Below are positions 38,701 to 49,660 of a DNA stretch of 64,000 nt, in pieces. The stretch comes from Siniperca chuatsi. Its lineage: Eukaryota; Chordata; Actinopteri; Centrarchiformes; Sinipercidae. Every line of letters starts with the position of its first letter. The stretch's first letter is position 1. The notes under the pieces are model-generated. The model worked only from the letters and a program-made list of their open reading frames with translations, was not told the DNA's origin and searched no databases. A program made the translations under genes and the position numbers. Location of the stretch: assembly GCF_020085105.1 (NCBI RefSeq), contig NC_058051.1, forward strand, positions 26,524,955 through 26,588,954, read 5' to 3'.

Positions 38701-41700
38701 GCTCCCCTGGGGCTGAAGTGACCCAGGAAGTTCTTCTCCAGGAGTTCAAAGAGATGATTAAAGGTAGAAACATGTTGATTTTCCAGCCCAGACACATTTC
38801 AGCTCCTCTTTAGGCTACAAGGTTGTTCATTCAGAGATAACCTACAGTTAAACATTTGGGTATGCACAATTTTATGTCCATTTTTGGTATTTCATCACAT
38901 TATCATGAAAGAAATCGATGTTTGCACTGTAATGACCTGGATGTGTTTCTGTCAGAGGCTACAGAGAGGAGAGCAGCAGCATTGGACAGACAAACCAGCC
39001 CCAGCCAGCTACCTACAGCTCTCCTCACCCTGGAGGGGATGACCTCCTACCGGCGAATAGAGGAAGCTTTCCACTGCAAGCTCAAGGGACCTGTGGTGGT
39101 CGACAAGAAGACTCTGGTGGAGCTCCAGAACTTTCAGACAGTATGTTTGTTTGAAACCGAGTAAATGTTTATGAACTGGTTCAGCTTCGCTCCCTGTGCA
39201 TGGCTGAAAAAGAAAGGTTTTGGCTAATCCTCCTCTGCATGGTTACACGCTTTGTTTCTGACCCATTTGCTTCTCTGTCTTAACTATGTTTGAAAGAGCG
39301 AGTGTTTGGTAATCATCGCTTAGTTTGCATGTGGGGGAATTATGAGAGGATCATCCCCTCAGTGGTAACTGGCACTGGCAAAGCATGCACTGCCACTCTG
39401 AGACTCAGACTGGCTCTTTGGTCAAAAATATCGACTTTTTCAGTTCTACACATCACTCTCTGGGCGGCATACAAAAGGCACTCTGTCTCTGACTTGGAAT
39501 AAAGTGTGGAGAGGACAGAAATAGACACTGTTTGAAACAGCATGCTGTAGTGGAAGAACTATGCCCTGTTGGGATGGGCTGACAAGGCTGCAGGAGGGAG
39601 GTTTAAGCTTTGCTTAACTATTTAACATGCTAACACAGCACTATGTTAGAATAGATGTGTTACTATGGCTTTGGAAAGGATACTTTACATTTTTGCAGAG
39701 TCAAAAGTAAAGAAAAAGACAATGAAGGAGGACACAAGGATTAAAATGGGGTCAGAATCCAGGTCTTTAGGGGCCTTAAAGCCTGGTCACACCAAAAAGT
39801 GGAACAGTGAAATTCGTCCGCACGTCTTCAAAAAATATGTGGTTCTATAAGCTTGGTGACATAGTAACAACTCGCAGAGTTAGTTGGTAAACTGTAGCTG
39901 GGGAGCTAACCGCTAACACGCTAGCCAGCCAGCCCAGCCAGCGCTAGTCAGTCAGAATAGTTCTCCGAGGTTCTTTCTATTTCTATTTTCTCTGTACTGT
40001 GCCGTTCACTCCCACCCTGTCATTTTGTTCCCAGGATTGTACATCAGTTCATTCAATACAGAGTAACTGAAGAGAAAAAAAAGCTCTCCAAGCTAGCGAA
40101 CCTGCTAATTGTCAGTTAGCAGGCTAGTTATCTTGGTCACTAACAGGAAGTAAGTTCACACAGTTTATTCAAAAGACGTATTTGTACCATAACTATCTCA
40201 TAATTGTTTGTAAACCAGACCTCTTTTGTGGAAACTTTATACTCCGACAGAGGAGAGTTAAATTAAAGTGGATGGTGCGACACAGCCAATAAGCTACGAT
40301 AGCTTCCTCCGTTTTGGACTCTCCAGCTCTCCATTCCCTCAACGGTTTGCTATTGATCAACGGAACAAAGGGTCCAAGTTAGGGTTGGGTATTGTTTAAA
40401 TTTTATTGATTCCGATTCTGCTTATCGATTAAGGTTCTTATCAACTTTGTTAGCAATAATAAAGGGTTATCACGTTTAGGAACCGACAAGCAAATTTTTT
40501 TTATCAAGTACCCGGTTCTGGGCATCTAGTCCTAAGTTCACCAAACTCGACATGAAACTGATTGCAATGATTCCATTGAAATTAATTGATTTCTTTTGCT
40601 GTTTTAAATGCTGGTGTGAAGTGAAGTGCCCTCGAACAAGACACTGAATACCTACCTACTGTTCTGTAGCTGACCCTTTGTTTTGAGCTACCAGTGGAGG
40701 GGTGTAAGGGGGGACCAATGCATTATTGCTCTAAAATTTAAAGATATTAATACAATTTTTCTGTGCTTTCAGCCACCAGCTAAAGGAGCCTTCCTCAGAG
40801 GGTCGGGAATGGACCAGTCTACCGGAAGATTCACAGCTCCCATCACTGGGATCTACCAGTTCTCTGCTAATGTCCACATTGGTAAATCACAGTAACTGGG
40901 GTATAACAGTACATATACCAAGGCCATAAGAGTCTAAAACAGTCAAGGAACAGTCCTGAGCCCCGCCCCTCTTATTTACTGTTGCTGCGCCTGTCAAGCA
41001 ATCTGTTCTCGTACAAGTTTACGATGATGATTTATCACTTGCAAATCTGAGTTGTTTTTGAAACAATGGATCCTTGATTTCAGACAGAGGCATACAAAAG
41101 CAGGCTTCTCATTTTTAGCAGACGATCATCGATTTTGCAAAATGACGACTGTTAGCTAGCAGATCAGCTGTAGCTAGCTAGCTAATTAAGCTAACTAGCT
41201 CCATGAGTTGATTGAAAATGCTGTCTCCGGCTGACTTTTTAATGTTTCCAGCTGACAGGTGACAATCATGTAGAAAGGGTCCTAATATGGACTTGATGGC
41301 TACATACATGATATTCTGTAGACTAAGGCTAAAGCTACATGTCCCAGGCAAAAAGTCAGCATCTTCACCAATTGATCATTCATGTAGAAGATATGGAAAT
41401 AACAGCATTGTTCTTGTATTGCAGTGTAGAGCTACTAAGTCCTAGTAGAAGTAGTAGTAGTTAGAAGTAGGATAAGGAAAAAGGAAATGTAAGACTGTTA
41501 CTTAGTTCTAATATAACCCTGTTTGGTTAACTTATATACTTATTCATATTTTCAAACAGTATGTTTTCTCTTTTATTGTCACAAGAGAAAAGGCTTTTAG
41601 GATGAGGACTAACCGATGTGTTTTCTAAATGTATCGCTATCTCAGGTAACGTTGGCTGGGATTTGCTGGAGTATAAACTTCCCCAGATCCAATAAAGAGC

Positions 41701-44555
41701 AGGACAGAACCACTAACATTAGCCTAAACTCTGATCCATCCAGGATCGCCTTCCACGCAGTGGGGAAATACAACACAGTGGATATGCTAGTTATGAACAG
41801 GGCTTTTTTTCTTTTCAAACGGAAGCTGTCACCCGACAAACTAATGCAGTAGTAGCAGGTAAGGTTATTACTGTAGGAAGCAAGCTAGTTAGCGGGACAT
41901 GCAATTGCAGCTTACGTTAGAGTAGATAAACACACAGTTTAATCCATTCCTTACACTTGACAGGCCTGCTGTGTGTTGTTAAAATTGCTAAGCTAGTATT
42001 GGACAATCAGTTGAGTTGTTTTAGCAGGCAGTCATGTCAAGGGGAATATATTTTTGTGAGGTATCTTCATGTGATTGTGAACATTTTGCCTCATTACAGA
42101 TCACAACGAGGTGAAGAGGAGCAAGAGTCAGCTCAAGCCCAGGGATAATATTCGGGTGCTGATCTGCATCGAATCACTCTGCCACAGATACACGTAGGTA
42201 TTCTGCCCGCACAAGTCTTATCCTGGTTTTGATCTCATTCAGGATATGAGGATTCAGGTTTACATGGAACATGAGAAACCTGGTTATTCATATCCCTATG
42301 TACACAATTCTAACAGTATCCAGGTTTCAATCTGTGTGCATTTTTGTCTTGACTCCTCAACATCTCAGCCAGTATGTTTCGCACCAACAGAGTGATCAGA
42401 AACCTGGATTAGGTGTTTACATGCCACAGTATTCTGGTTTCTATTGGAGTACTCCAGGTAGCATATCCAGGTTTCTCAAAACCGGAATAATGCCTTATCC
42501 AGGTTTCTGAAACCAGGATGTGATGTTTACATGTGTAACACATAACTGGGACATTTCAAAAATCCAATCATAAACAAAGTGCGCATTTAAACACACTCAT
42601 TGTTAAACATGGAGAACTCATAACTTGAATCCAAATCAAATATACCCTACCTAACACTTTTTGTTACCTCAGTAGATCGTATCCATGTGGTTTTCATTTG
42701 TTATGGCTATAACACACGCTGGTTAGTTACACCACCTATCACCTATCACTCTTGTAAGTAATTAATCTGACTTCAACAACCACACTTCGCATTCTTGACA
42801 TTCTTGTTTTGACAAATTGTTTACTTCCCAATTTAACAGGAATATTTTATAGGTGTTTAATGCTGCCTTAAGTTTCACCAGAATTTATGAGCTGTTAAAG
42901 GTGTTGTCTGTTACACTTTGTGTGGAACCAGTGTGGCATTTCCTGTATAAAAAAGCAGAGCAGGTCTTTAAAGGAAATGTCCTCTCACTTAGAGCCCTCG
43001 TCCCTGTCGCCTAACTAATCTTTATAGACTCACCTTTGACACTTCAGGCAGCCTGTTATATTCAGCGAAAATGCCCTTGTTTGGGATGTGTCTCTAATAC
43101 AACGGGTCTACATGGCAAAGAATTACAAATCCAGTTGGGAAAGGTTCTGAGTTCTTTCCAGTATTTCAAAATGTCTATTTACATAAAGTCAGTGAAAACT
43201 GCTGAAATGAATTGCTCCCTAAAGTCTCTCCCGGACTGTGCAGAGCTCCACAGCCTCCCTTCTAGCTTGGTACAATGAGGGGAACGTATAAATAATATTA
43301 TTATGATGGGTTACCTAACCCAAAAGAGTCCTTGGCTCTTGCTTTTTCGAGCCAAAGCCCCAGCCATTCTTGCCCTCCCACACATGAAAATGCAGAGAAT
43401 GTGAAATGAGGCTCATTGTGATGGCAGTTGGAGTGAAGACAAACATGATTGATTTGCCATAAAAATGTAGCATTTTCCACTTAACAGGAGCCACTGCTCT
43501 CACTGTGTGGTTAAAGCCTGCTGCGATGTTACAAGCATCTATACAGACTCTGACTGAGAGCGTTGATTTGTTAAAGACAAAGTTTGACATTTTGGGAAAT
43601 AAGCTTATTGTCTTTCTTGCTGCGACTTGTAACTGCGAAATGAGAAGACGACTGTCATATCTATACGGTAAATATGAAGCTGGCAGCAGACGGTTAGCTT
43701 GCTTAGTATAAAAACTGGAAACAGGGGGAAGCAGCTAGTGTGGCTCTGTCCAAAGGTAACCTACCAGCACCTCTAAAGCTCACTTACTAACACGTTGTAT
43801 ATTCTTAGAAAAACTATGTGCAAAAAAGACAATTCACCTTTTTAAGGATGGTTATGTGCCGAACTATTGAGAGCTTAAGTGAAACCAAAACTTCTGGGTT
43901 CTTTTCCAGAAATAAGAAAACCTCATTCAAAATCCCATTGACATTTGTAATAATGCGAATAACTAAAAATCTGTACTGGTACGCCGATTTTGTTACCTTT
44001 AGACAGAGACAGGCTAGCTGTTTCCCCGTTTCCTGTCTTTGTGCTAAGCTAATTTAACCGGCTGCTGGTGATAGCTTCATATTCGTACAGACATGAGGGT
44101 GGTATCGATCTTCTCATCAAACTCTCGGTACGAAAGCAAATAAGCGTTTTTATCAAAATGTCCAACTATCGTTTTAAAATAAGGCATTTTGGTTCACTTT
44201 AACAAGGTCTTAAAGAATGCAAATTTGACTTTGAATTGTTTAAAACACAACATTTATTCAGAAATGTCCTTTTTTAATATGATTGCAGCTCACTGGAGAT
44301 GATTGTTGGATTAGAAAGTAACAGCAAGATCTTCACTGTCAGCGTGCAGGGGCTGCTGGAGCTACAGGTGAGCAGCACACTTTAGAGAAACACAAACATA
44401 AAATATCTGTATGTGTGCAATCTGTCTGCAACACTGTTGTATATTTTCCTCTGCAGGCCGGGCAGTACACCTCCATATTTGTGGATAATGCAGCAGGCGC
44501 TTCCATTACAATACAGAACGGTTCAGATTTTATGGGCATGCTGCTTGGTGTATAG
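29546..44555 (+). CDS. c1qtnf12: C1q/TNF-related protein 12 / adipolin (c1qtnf12, fam132a), 8 coding exons, 320 aa
   Basis: A secreted hormone-like protein of the C1q/TNF superfamily; the mammalian protein is an insulin-sensitising adipokine.
Coding exons: 29546-29725, 38377-38481, 38652-38763, 38956-39140, 40773-40881, 42100-42193, 44289-44367, 44457-44555. The frame closes at every junction; human is about 302 residues.
A signal peptide lies at about 1-26 ([20 protein letters not shown]), then an N-glycosylation site at N46 (NAT). A polybasic CRKRKR (88-93) is a candidate furin-type site.
A short collagen stretch spans 97-115 (six GXY triplets). The C1q-like domain spans about 167-320 and ends FMGMLLGV.
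The motif FHCKLKGP, the segment [20 protein letters not shown] and the sdf4 neighbour favour CTRP12. The paralogue erythroferrone (fam132b) is the main alternative. Confidence 0.93.
30279..30292. promoter_or_regulatory. RFX X-box-like palindrome in c1qtnf12 intron 1
   Basis: GTTACCATGACAAC is close to the RFX X-box consensus (GTTRCCATRGYAAC), with one departure in the right half-site. The rest of 29.73-31.29 kb has no recognised repeat or gene. Confidence 0.35.
31294..31319. repeat. Poly-A tract
   Basis: About 26 A in c1qtnf12 intron 1, possibly the tail of an old retrotransposed fragment, though no body was recognised. 31.32-32.50 kb shows nothing recognised. Confidence 0.85.
32500..32905. 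mobile_element. Family A fold-back MITE, c1qtnf12 intron 1
   Basis: A nearly complete copy. The left arm has 'atgacattttgggaaatac' and 'gttagcttagcttagcataa'. The right arm is its inverse, with 'atgctaagctaagctaaac' and 'atttcccaaaatgtta'. From here to 34.45 kb nothing else was recognised, apart from a GC-richer unique stretch at 33760-33920. Confidence 0.8.
34450..34605. mobile_element. Family A MITE, right arm only
   Basis: Runs from 'ggacagagccaggctagctg' to 'gttgaactatttcttta'. The left arm is missing. Confidence 0.75.
34690..34860. repeat. Partial AAGTAC-type repeat
   Basis: Words 'tacttttactcatgtaaaac', 'cttttacttgtaatggag' and 'gaatacttcttcc' match the right half of the family at 23941-24455. 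The following 34.9-36.0 kb is unique-looking intronic DNA. Confidence 0.65.
36052..36624. mobile_element. Family A MITE interrupted by a family B repeat
   Basis: The left arm starts TTAAAGGAATAGTTTGACA at 36052. The right arm breaks after 'gaaagcaaataagc' at 36320 and resumes at about 36591 with 'tctcccaaaatgtccaaac'. The intervening 36321-36590 is a family B copy. A 24-base near-identical direct repeat flanks the whole (36032-36055 and 36625-36648). Confidence 0.8.
36321..36590. repeat. Family B repeat nested in the 36-kb MITE
   Basis: It contains 'caactaaagagccagacat', 'tcaggagttggtggaga', 'aatgaatgataatgttgc' and 'ggatgtgtaaataagcaac'. All are shared in order with 50395-50765. Confidence 0.75.
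36650..38376. other. 3' part of c1qtnf12 intron 1
   Basis: AT-rich intronic DNA. I see a purine-rich run near 36855-36895 and 'ataaataaatgac' near 38233. No repeat family or exon was recognised before the acceptor CTCCTGCAG| at 38376. Confidence 0.6.
38377..38481 (+). CDS. c1qtnf12: c1qtnf12 exon 2: polybasic cleavage site
   Basis: Encodes residues 61-95 ([20 protein letters not shown]...CRKRKRPL). WMDFVKRP corresponds to WLNFVRRP in the human protein. CRKRKR at 88-93 is a proprotein-convertase-type site, and mammalian CTRP12 is known to be cleaved by furin. Donor CTG|GTAAAC, phase 0. Confidence 0.94.
38652..38763 (+). CDS. c1qtnf12: c1qtnf12 exon 3: collagen-like segment
   Basis: Encodes residues 96-133. 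Six consecutive GXY triplets ([18 protein letters not shown]) are followed by [18 protein letters not shown]. The latter matches GAEVTAETLLHEFQELLK in human CTRP12. The acceptor is CCACTAG|CCA and the donor AAAG|GTAGAA. Confidence 0.95.
38956..39140 (+). CDS. c1qtnf12: c1qtnf12 exon 4: linker and start of C1q domain
   Basis: Encodes residues 133-194 ([20 protein letters not shown]...VELQNFQT). The C1q-like domain begins near [20 protein letters not shown]. The acceptor is TCTGTCAG|AG and the donor ACA|GTATGT, phase 0. Intron 4 (39141-40772) has a repeat remnant at 40377-40540 and otherwise nothing recognised. Confidence 0.95.
40377..40540. repeat. Dispersed repeat remnant, c1qtnf12 intron 4
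   Basis: 'agggttgggtattgtttaaa', 'ttgattccgattctgc' and 'caagtacccggttctggg' recall a teleost repeat bounded by 'gggttgggtat'. A related fragment is near 10447. Confidence 0.45.
40773..40881 (+). CDS. c1qtnf12: c1qtnf12 exon 5: C1q-like domain
   Basis: Encodes residues 195-231. [20 protein letters not shown] and [16 protein letters not shown] align to [12 protein letters not shown]... and TAPVSGIFQFSASLHV in human CTRP12. The acceptor is TTTCAG|CCA and the donor ATTG|GTAAAT. Confidence 0.96.
42100..42193 (+). CDS. c1qtnf12: c1qtnf12 exon 6: C1q-like domain
   Basis: Encodes residues 231-262 ([20 protein letters not shown], then [12 protein letters not shown]). The two cysteines of CIESLC are conserved in the CTRP12/erythroferrone pair. 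The acceptor is CATTACAG|AT and the donor TACAC|GTAGGT. Confidence 0.95.
42230..42535. repeat. 'Ccaggtttc' repeat, c1qtnf12 intron 6
   Basis: 'gaaacctgg' and its inverse 'ccaggtttc' recur at least seven times. The ends 'ggtttacatgg' and 'gatgtttacatg' are related. It is probably a non-autonomous element; a stretch with similar words lies near 22280-22400. Confidence 0.55.
43566..44178. mobile_element. Family A MITE with an insertion, c1qtnf12 intron 6
   Basis: The left arm ('aagtttgacattttgggaa', 'gaaacagggggaag') and right arm ('ttgtgctaagctaattt', 'gaaagcaaataagc') are separated by foreign sequence at about 43801-43976. Part of that foreign sequence recurs inverted at 57210-57300. Confidence 0.75.
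44289..44367 (+). CDS. c1qtnf12: c1qtnf12 exon 7: C1q-like domain
   Basis: Encodes residues 262-288 ([20 protein letters not shown], then GLLELQ), against AVSGLESNSRVFTLQVQGLLQLQ in human. The acceptor is GATTGCAG|CTC and the donor CAG|GTGAGC, phase 0. Confidence 0.96.
44457..44555 (+). CDS. c1qtnf12: c1qtnf12 last coding exon
   Basis: Encodes residues 289-320 ([20 protein letters not shown], then [12 protein letters not shown]) and stop TAG at 44553-44555. The human end is GQYASVFVDNGSGAVLTIQ...LLLGT. An NGS site (N-glycosylation sequon) lies in the last strand. Confidence 0.96.
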
Positions 44556-44811
44556 CGTCACACACGAGCAGGGCATCGTCCAAGCCATCCACTGCTGCCG
44601 TTTTCTTTTTGTGTTTTTACAATGGACTGCTTATGAGCACTATCACACAGTACCAAACCACGTGGGAGGTTTGAAGGAAGGAAGTGAGGCTGACATTGAC
44701 TTGACTGCTTGTCAGATGGTGTAAGGACAGTGTGAAGAACTCAAGGACTGCGTTTGTTTTTCACAGTGCACTGCCACTTCCCTGAGGAACTTGGATGCCT
44801 GTTGCTTCACC

Positions 44812-44833
44812 AATAAAATAACCTGAAAATAAA
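44812..44833 (+). terminator. c1qtnf12: Poly(A) signals of c1qtnf12
   Basis: Two AATAAA hexamers (44812-44817 and 44828-44833) lie 257-278 bases after the stop codon, followed by a TG- and T-rich stretch. This is a normal cleavage-site arrangement. Confidence 0.7.
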
Positions 44834-45212
44834 GCAGTGAATATGTCTGTTTCAGTATATTTTTCATGGTTGTTGAAGACCTTTGCGGTAAACCTAATAT
44901 CAATGTTTGTAATGTTTTCTGGATTGGTGATGAAAGAGCTAGGGAACATGAAAAAGTACATTTGTGTGTTTAATGTATACTGACATTATTTTTTGTCTAA
45001 CTGATCTATTATGTACACACAAACTATAGTTATTTTTTATCATGGATTAAATCTCACATTTATATATGTTATATGGTACATAGCCTGTGAGTACACTGGA
45101 CAATGGAAACACACTCAAAAGACAGAATACGGCCTCACAAGATCTTGGAAATGTGATCTCCCACATATGTAATTACATGTTTTGTAACATAACTATTACT
45201 GCATTATTTAGC

Positions 45213-45632
45213 CATGCTAGCGGTGTGGCTCTGTTTGGCAACATCGGTCATTCAGTCCACAACTATTTGATGGATTGCCATGACATTTTGTACAGACATT
45301 TATGGTCCCAAGAGAATGAATCCTACTGACTTTGGTGATCCACTGACTTTTCATCTAGCCTTACCATGAGGCTGACATTTGAGGTTTTGAGTGAAATATC
45401 GCAACAACTATTGGATGGATTGCCATGAAATTTGGTACACACATTCATATCCCCCTCAGGAAGAATTGTAATGTTAGCATGCTAACACGCTAAACTAAGA
45501 TGGTAAACATTATACCTGCTAAACATGTTAGCATTGTCATTGTGAGCATGTTAGCATGCTGATGTTAGCATTTAGTTAAAATAACCGTTGTGCCTAAGTG
45601 CAGCCTCATAGAGCCGCTAGTATAGCAGACTC
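45213..45632. repeat. Dispersed repeat with internal direct repeats
   Basis: A 28-base-scale unit around 'tggatggattgccatga' occurs at about 45270 and again at about 45412. It ends in a 'gttagcatgctaacacgct' and 'tgctgatgttagcattta' block. A fragment occurs at 19097-19215. Confidence 0.7.
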
Positions 45633-45689
45633 TTATGGTGTATTCACATTAAAATGGAAAAACAAGGGTATTGCGCTGTGCGTTGGTCG

Positions 45690-46330
45690 CATAGACTGTA
45701 TAAAACTTGGACGTAGTGTCCGTGACGTCACCCATAGGTTTCTGAAGAGCCTTTGTGAAGCTCAAAGTGGGCGGCTCCGGCCGTCGCCATCTTGGCAGAT
45801 GGCCCAAAAATGGGCAAAGAGGTGGAGCTGAGGTGGGCCGAATGAAGCCTGTTTGCTAAACCACCTAACGGCTAGCCACCTGATAGGGCACCCGCCTGTC
45901 ACTCAAACCGGCCTGCCCTTAATTATGCATAACTTTAAGCCTAATATAATTTAAACAGGTGAACTATAAAAAAATTCACCCCCGTCACAGTTGTCATGAA
46001 GGGGAAAATTAGCTACAGAGACCAAAACCGTTTTTTGTACCAGGCTGTAAACATGTTTATTTCTGCTGTAAAGTTAGGCATTTTAACATGTGGCTCTATG
46101 GGGATTGACTCACTTTTGGAGCCAGCCTCAAGTGGCACTTCCGCGCTGGCTTCATTTCTCGGCCACGGAGGTTACTGCTTGGTTGGTCGGCACGGTCTTT
46201 ACCTATCCAGGACTACCAGTGGTGCTGTGTTAAATGGCACCACCTTAGCTACAATGCCATTGTCACTAGCAGTACATCGCTTCATTTCAGAGACTCAAAC
46301 TGTGTTTTTGTAACAAACAGCCAAGTGAAT
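45690..46330. repeat. Dispersed repeat ('catagactgtataaa')
   Basis: It begins 'gcatagactgtataaaactt' with 'gtgacgtcacccataggttt' and 'ccgtcgccatcttggcag', and continues to 'ggccacggaggttactgc'. I recognise the first part as a common teleost repeat. It splits flanking words that resume near 46400 ('gtggtcaacagcgattgg'), suggesting insertion into an older repeat. Confidence 0.6.
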
Positions 46331-46918
46331 ATCTGTTTTGTCTGGTCTTGATATGAATTTCTTATTGTACAGTTCTGGAAATTCAGAGACACAAGTAATT
46401 AGTTTTCGTTCATCTTTCAGTTCAAGCTGTGGTCAACAGCGATTGGCTGCGACTACAAAGGTCACAGCTCAGGTCAAAGTTCAACAAATTTGAACTTTCA
46501 CCCCTGCTCAGCTTGATGTACCCCCGACCATCACAAAGCCATTGCAACACACCACATACACTATAATGGAGGAGGTGCATGCAAAAGCTGTTTTTCCGCA
46601 ACGTGAATAGTCCTTGTTGAATGTGTCAGACAAATCGGGATATATCTTTTGACTGTGAGAGAGCTGTAAGAGGGTGATTTTTGAGTAGCCTTAAGATTAT
46701 TTTTTGTCTTTTTTTGTGTTATCATTTATCAGCTGTTTATTTTCACTGTATTTTATTCTTTTCTTGACATATAGATGTTTGTAATTTATCATAACTGATA
46801 CACCAGTAACGTTGGAAAACATTGAAATCTGATATTGGTATTTATGTTTGAGGAAATGTATGAATCACGTGTGGATGTACACTCTCGAGGACTGTTGAAA
46901 CCACAGATTATTGCAAGA

Positions 46919-46924
46919 ATAAAA
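46919..46924 (+). terminator. Isolated AATAAA, possible distal c1qtnf12 poly(A) signal
   Basis: AATAAA after an AT-rich, 3'-UTR-like stretch (46620-46920). It could end a long c1qtnf12 isoform or an unrelated transcript. 47.0-49.5 kb shows no recognised feature. Confidence 0.2.
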
Positions 46925-49530
46925 TTATGTCTTTTTACAATTTTTTTATTATCCATATTACTATGCTGTAATTTGAAATTAAACTTTTTTTAAAATGTTG
47001 CCATTTGGTCTCTGCACATAACAATGATGGTAATAGTGGTGCTCATTCATTTAAACACTTATCACTTATCACACTTATCATCACTAGCTCGGGAGAGGGG
47101 AATAACCTATATCCAGTAGGCGATTTGTTCACCCGTGACCAGCGAACGACTCCCCCTCCCCGTATAGCTATATAGTTTAGAGAATATTAGAGACCCAAGA
47201 CGAAACTGACAGAAGGCCGAGAAAAAGTCTACATTACAAATCTGTCTGCTACGTCGGCACCACGGACAGCACCATGGATTTATCGATACACAGTTAGGCT
47301 ACTGATATTTCAGAGCCATGGCTGAAGCCATAGATTCTAACTTGCACAAACCTCAGTCAGATAAAGGATCAATGAGTCAGGCAGACTAGACTAACATATT
47401 CAACTAAACAACCCCTCTGCCCCTGCACTCTCTCTGCTACTAGGGGATGGAGAGGGGGCATGGCATTCCCCTCAAATTGCCTACTGCCTATATCTAAATT
47501 TCATTGAATTGCGGCTTCTTTCTTTTTCAGTATCGCTGATTTATTTATTAAATACATCCTCTGGAGTTCATCGAAACACAACATTTCTCTCTTTCTCATT
47601 TGAATTGTAAAATACCCAAAATACCTCAAATACCTTTGCAAACACTGGCAGACTGCCAAGTAAATTCATGACTGCAGTTACCTACCTGTAAAATATTACT
47701 AAAACATCTTAGTGTTAGAAATGAGACACTCTGCATGTCATTCAGGATCATGTGTCCAGGAAACTAAATCTAATGGATATTACCTTTCGTCTATGTATTT
47801 TATATTTCTCAAGTTTCCAGTTTAATTAAAACTGAATAGCTGTTGTCCATCACAACACACTGCAGTCCAGTAAATGAGACTTTATTGCTACTCTTATTAT
47901 TAGAAAATCTTTAATATCACTATATTGTTTCTTGGGTGGTCTGACAAAGCACTAATAAAAAGGTCTTTATTGCACAAATGCTTGTCTAGCCAGTAAAATT
48001 AGCTTGTTAGCATCATTGCATGAATGCCTTATAACAGAGGCTTCTCATGGAAGCATTGCTGAGATGCCAAGTGTCACATACTGTACCCAAGGACCAACCA
48101 CAAGAACGTTGCACCCATGTGCTATTTCAGCCACCTACTGTAGCACATATTTCAGACAGGAATGGGCTACTTGCTGAAAAGCACGCCCAAAATTTGGGAA
48201 AACAAACATTGCTTTTTTATTTTTAAATGGCCTGCCCAACATTTTAAGGTACTGGTTAATATGTGTTATTATATCCTCACAGCTTAATTTTCACATAAAC
48301 TACCAGTCAAGAGAAATGTTTTGAAAATGACAAATGAAAATAAAGAAAAATAGCTCAGCCAGAATTTATATTGTATATTAGGTGACTGGGATTTCTAAAG
48401 CATGTTCGCTTTTCTTTTTTTTTCATAAGATGAAGTCTTTCAACATGTTCAACAGTGCAGGGATGACAGATGATATATGTTTACGTAACATTTGCCTTTT
48501 CATTGCTCAAGAAGCAAGAGAATGGCACACACTTGTGAGTTTTGATTGTCTTTTGGGTTTTTTTCTCCAAAATGTGTTTAATGACAGCTATGTGAGCATG
48601 CCGTAACGCATTCGCTGCCCTGCAGTGGAACATGGAGCCTGCCAAAGTGGTTGCGAAACCACCCTGCGCCACGACTCTGACAGGAATTTCCCATCGCCCC
48701 ATTATCAGCATCAGACAAGCTGAGTGATTGCAATTACATCTGCCCAAATGCTAAGAGCAACTGCTTTTTCTCTTTTCCTTCAGAGAAGTGAGGTATTATG
48801 AATGGCCCCATTGTGAATCTGTGAGGTTTCTGTCTGCCCTGTAAACCAACATAGTTGGTCTGTGTAGCTTTAATGAGACCTTAATTATGAGATTCCTCTA
48901 CCTTAGGGACTGACTCATTGGGTGACGGCGTTAAGCAAATCGCCCTGTGTACAGGCATCCCTAAGACAAAGGGAGACTAGAACTAAATGTGACCATATAA
49001 TGACAACACCACACATTTTTAATACCTTGTGCTTTGTTTGCAAACTAATATAAAGCAGCAAAGTCAATCCAAATGACTTCTCTTTATTATTAGAAGAGCT
49101 GAAGTTTACTCCAAACACATAGAATCAAGCATGGTTATGAGCGGTGACCATAGTTGGAGCCCAAATATGAAGAGAACGTGACATTTTGGCGAGGAGCCAG
49201 CCACCGGCCCGGACCCCATGCATTCTGTCTTTCTTCTCTGTTTGTCAGCACTTCCAAACATGGCTACCTGCAGAGAGGAACAGACAGTCAGACTCTCTCT
49301 TAGGGATGCCAGGCTCCTGTATATTATGTTTTTAGCATGCCATGGATTTTTTCACAGCAGCCTAAGTTACTCCAAACAGAGCAGAGCAGTCCAAGTCCTG
49401 CTGATACCCGAGGCTGCCCTAAACAAACCTGTTGCTGTGATACCGTCCCCTGCAATGCAGTGGAGCTCATTACTTGCTGGTTTCACATTAATATTGTATT
49501 GTAATATATGTATTAGTTATTCCGGTACCA

Positions 49531-49660
49531 CTTTCTAATAGGAACCTGTTATAAAGGGTTTATAAGCTGTAATTAATGGCCTTGTTAATGTTGAATAAAT
49601 AATTTACTAGTGTTTTATAGATCTGTTATAAGCCATTAATAAGAACAACTTTTGGGTTTC
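49531..49660. repeat. 'ggtaccactttctaatagg' repeat remnant
   Basis: Words 'ggtaccactttctaatagg', 'ataaagggtttataagctg' and 'tgttataagccattaataag' fit a fold-back family related in style to 60991-61396. 49.7-50.4 kb shows nothing recognised. Confidence 0.5.

Noticed and set aside
29546-44555. Assignment as erythroferrone (fam132b)
   Set aside because: The collagen segment is similar, but [17 protein letters not shown] and [13 protein letters not shown] fit CTRP12, and so does the sdf4 neighbour.
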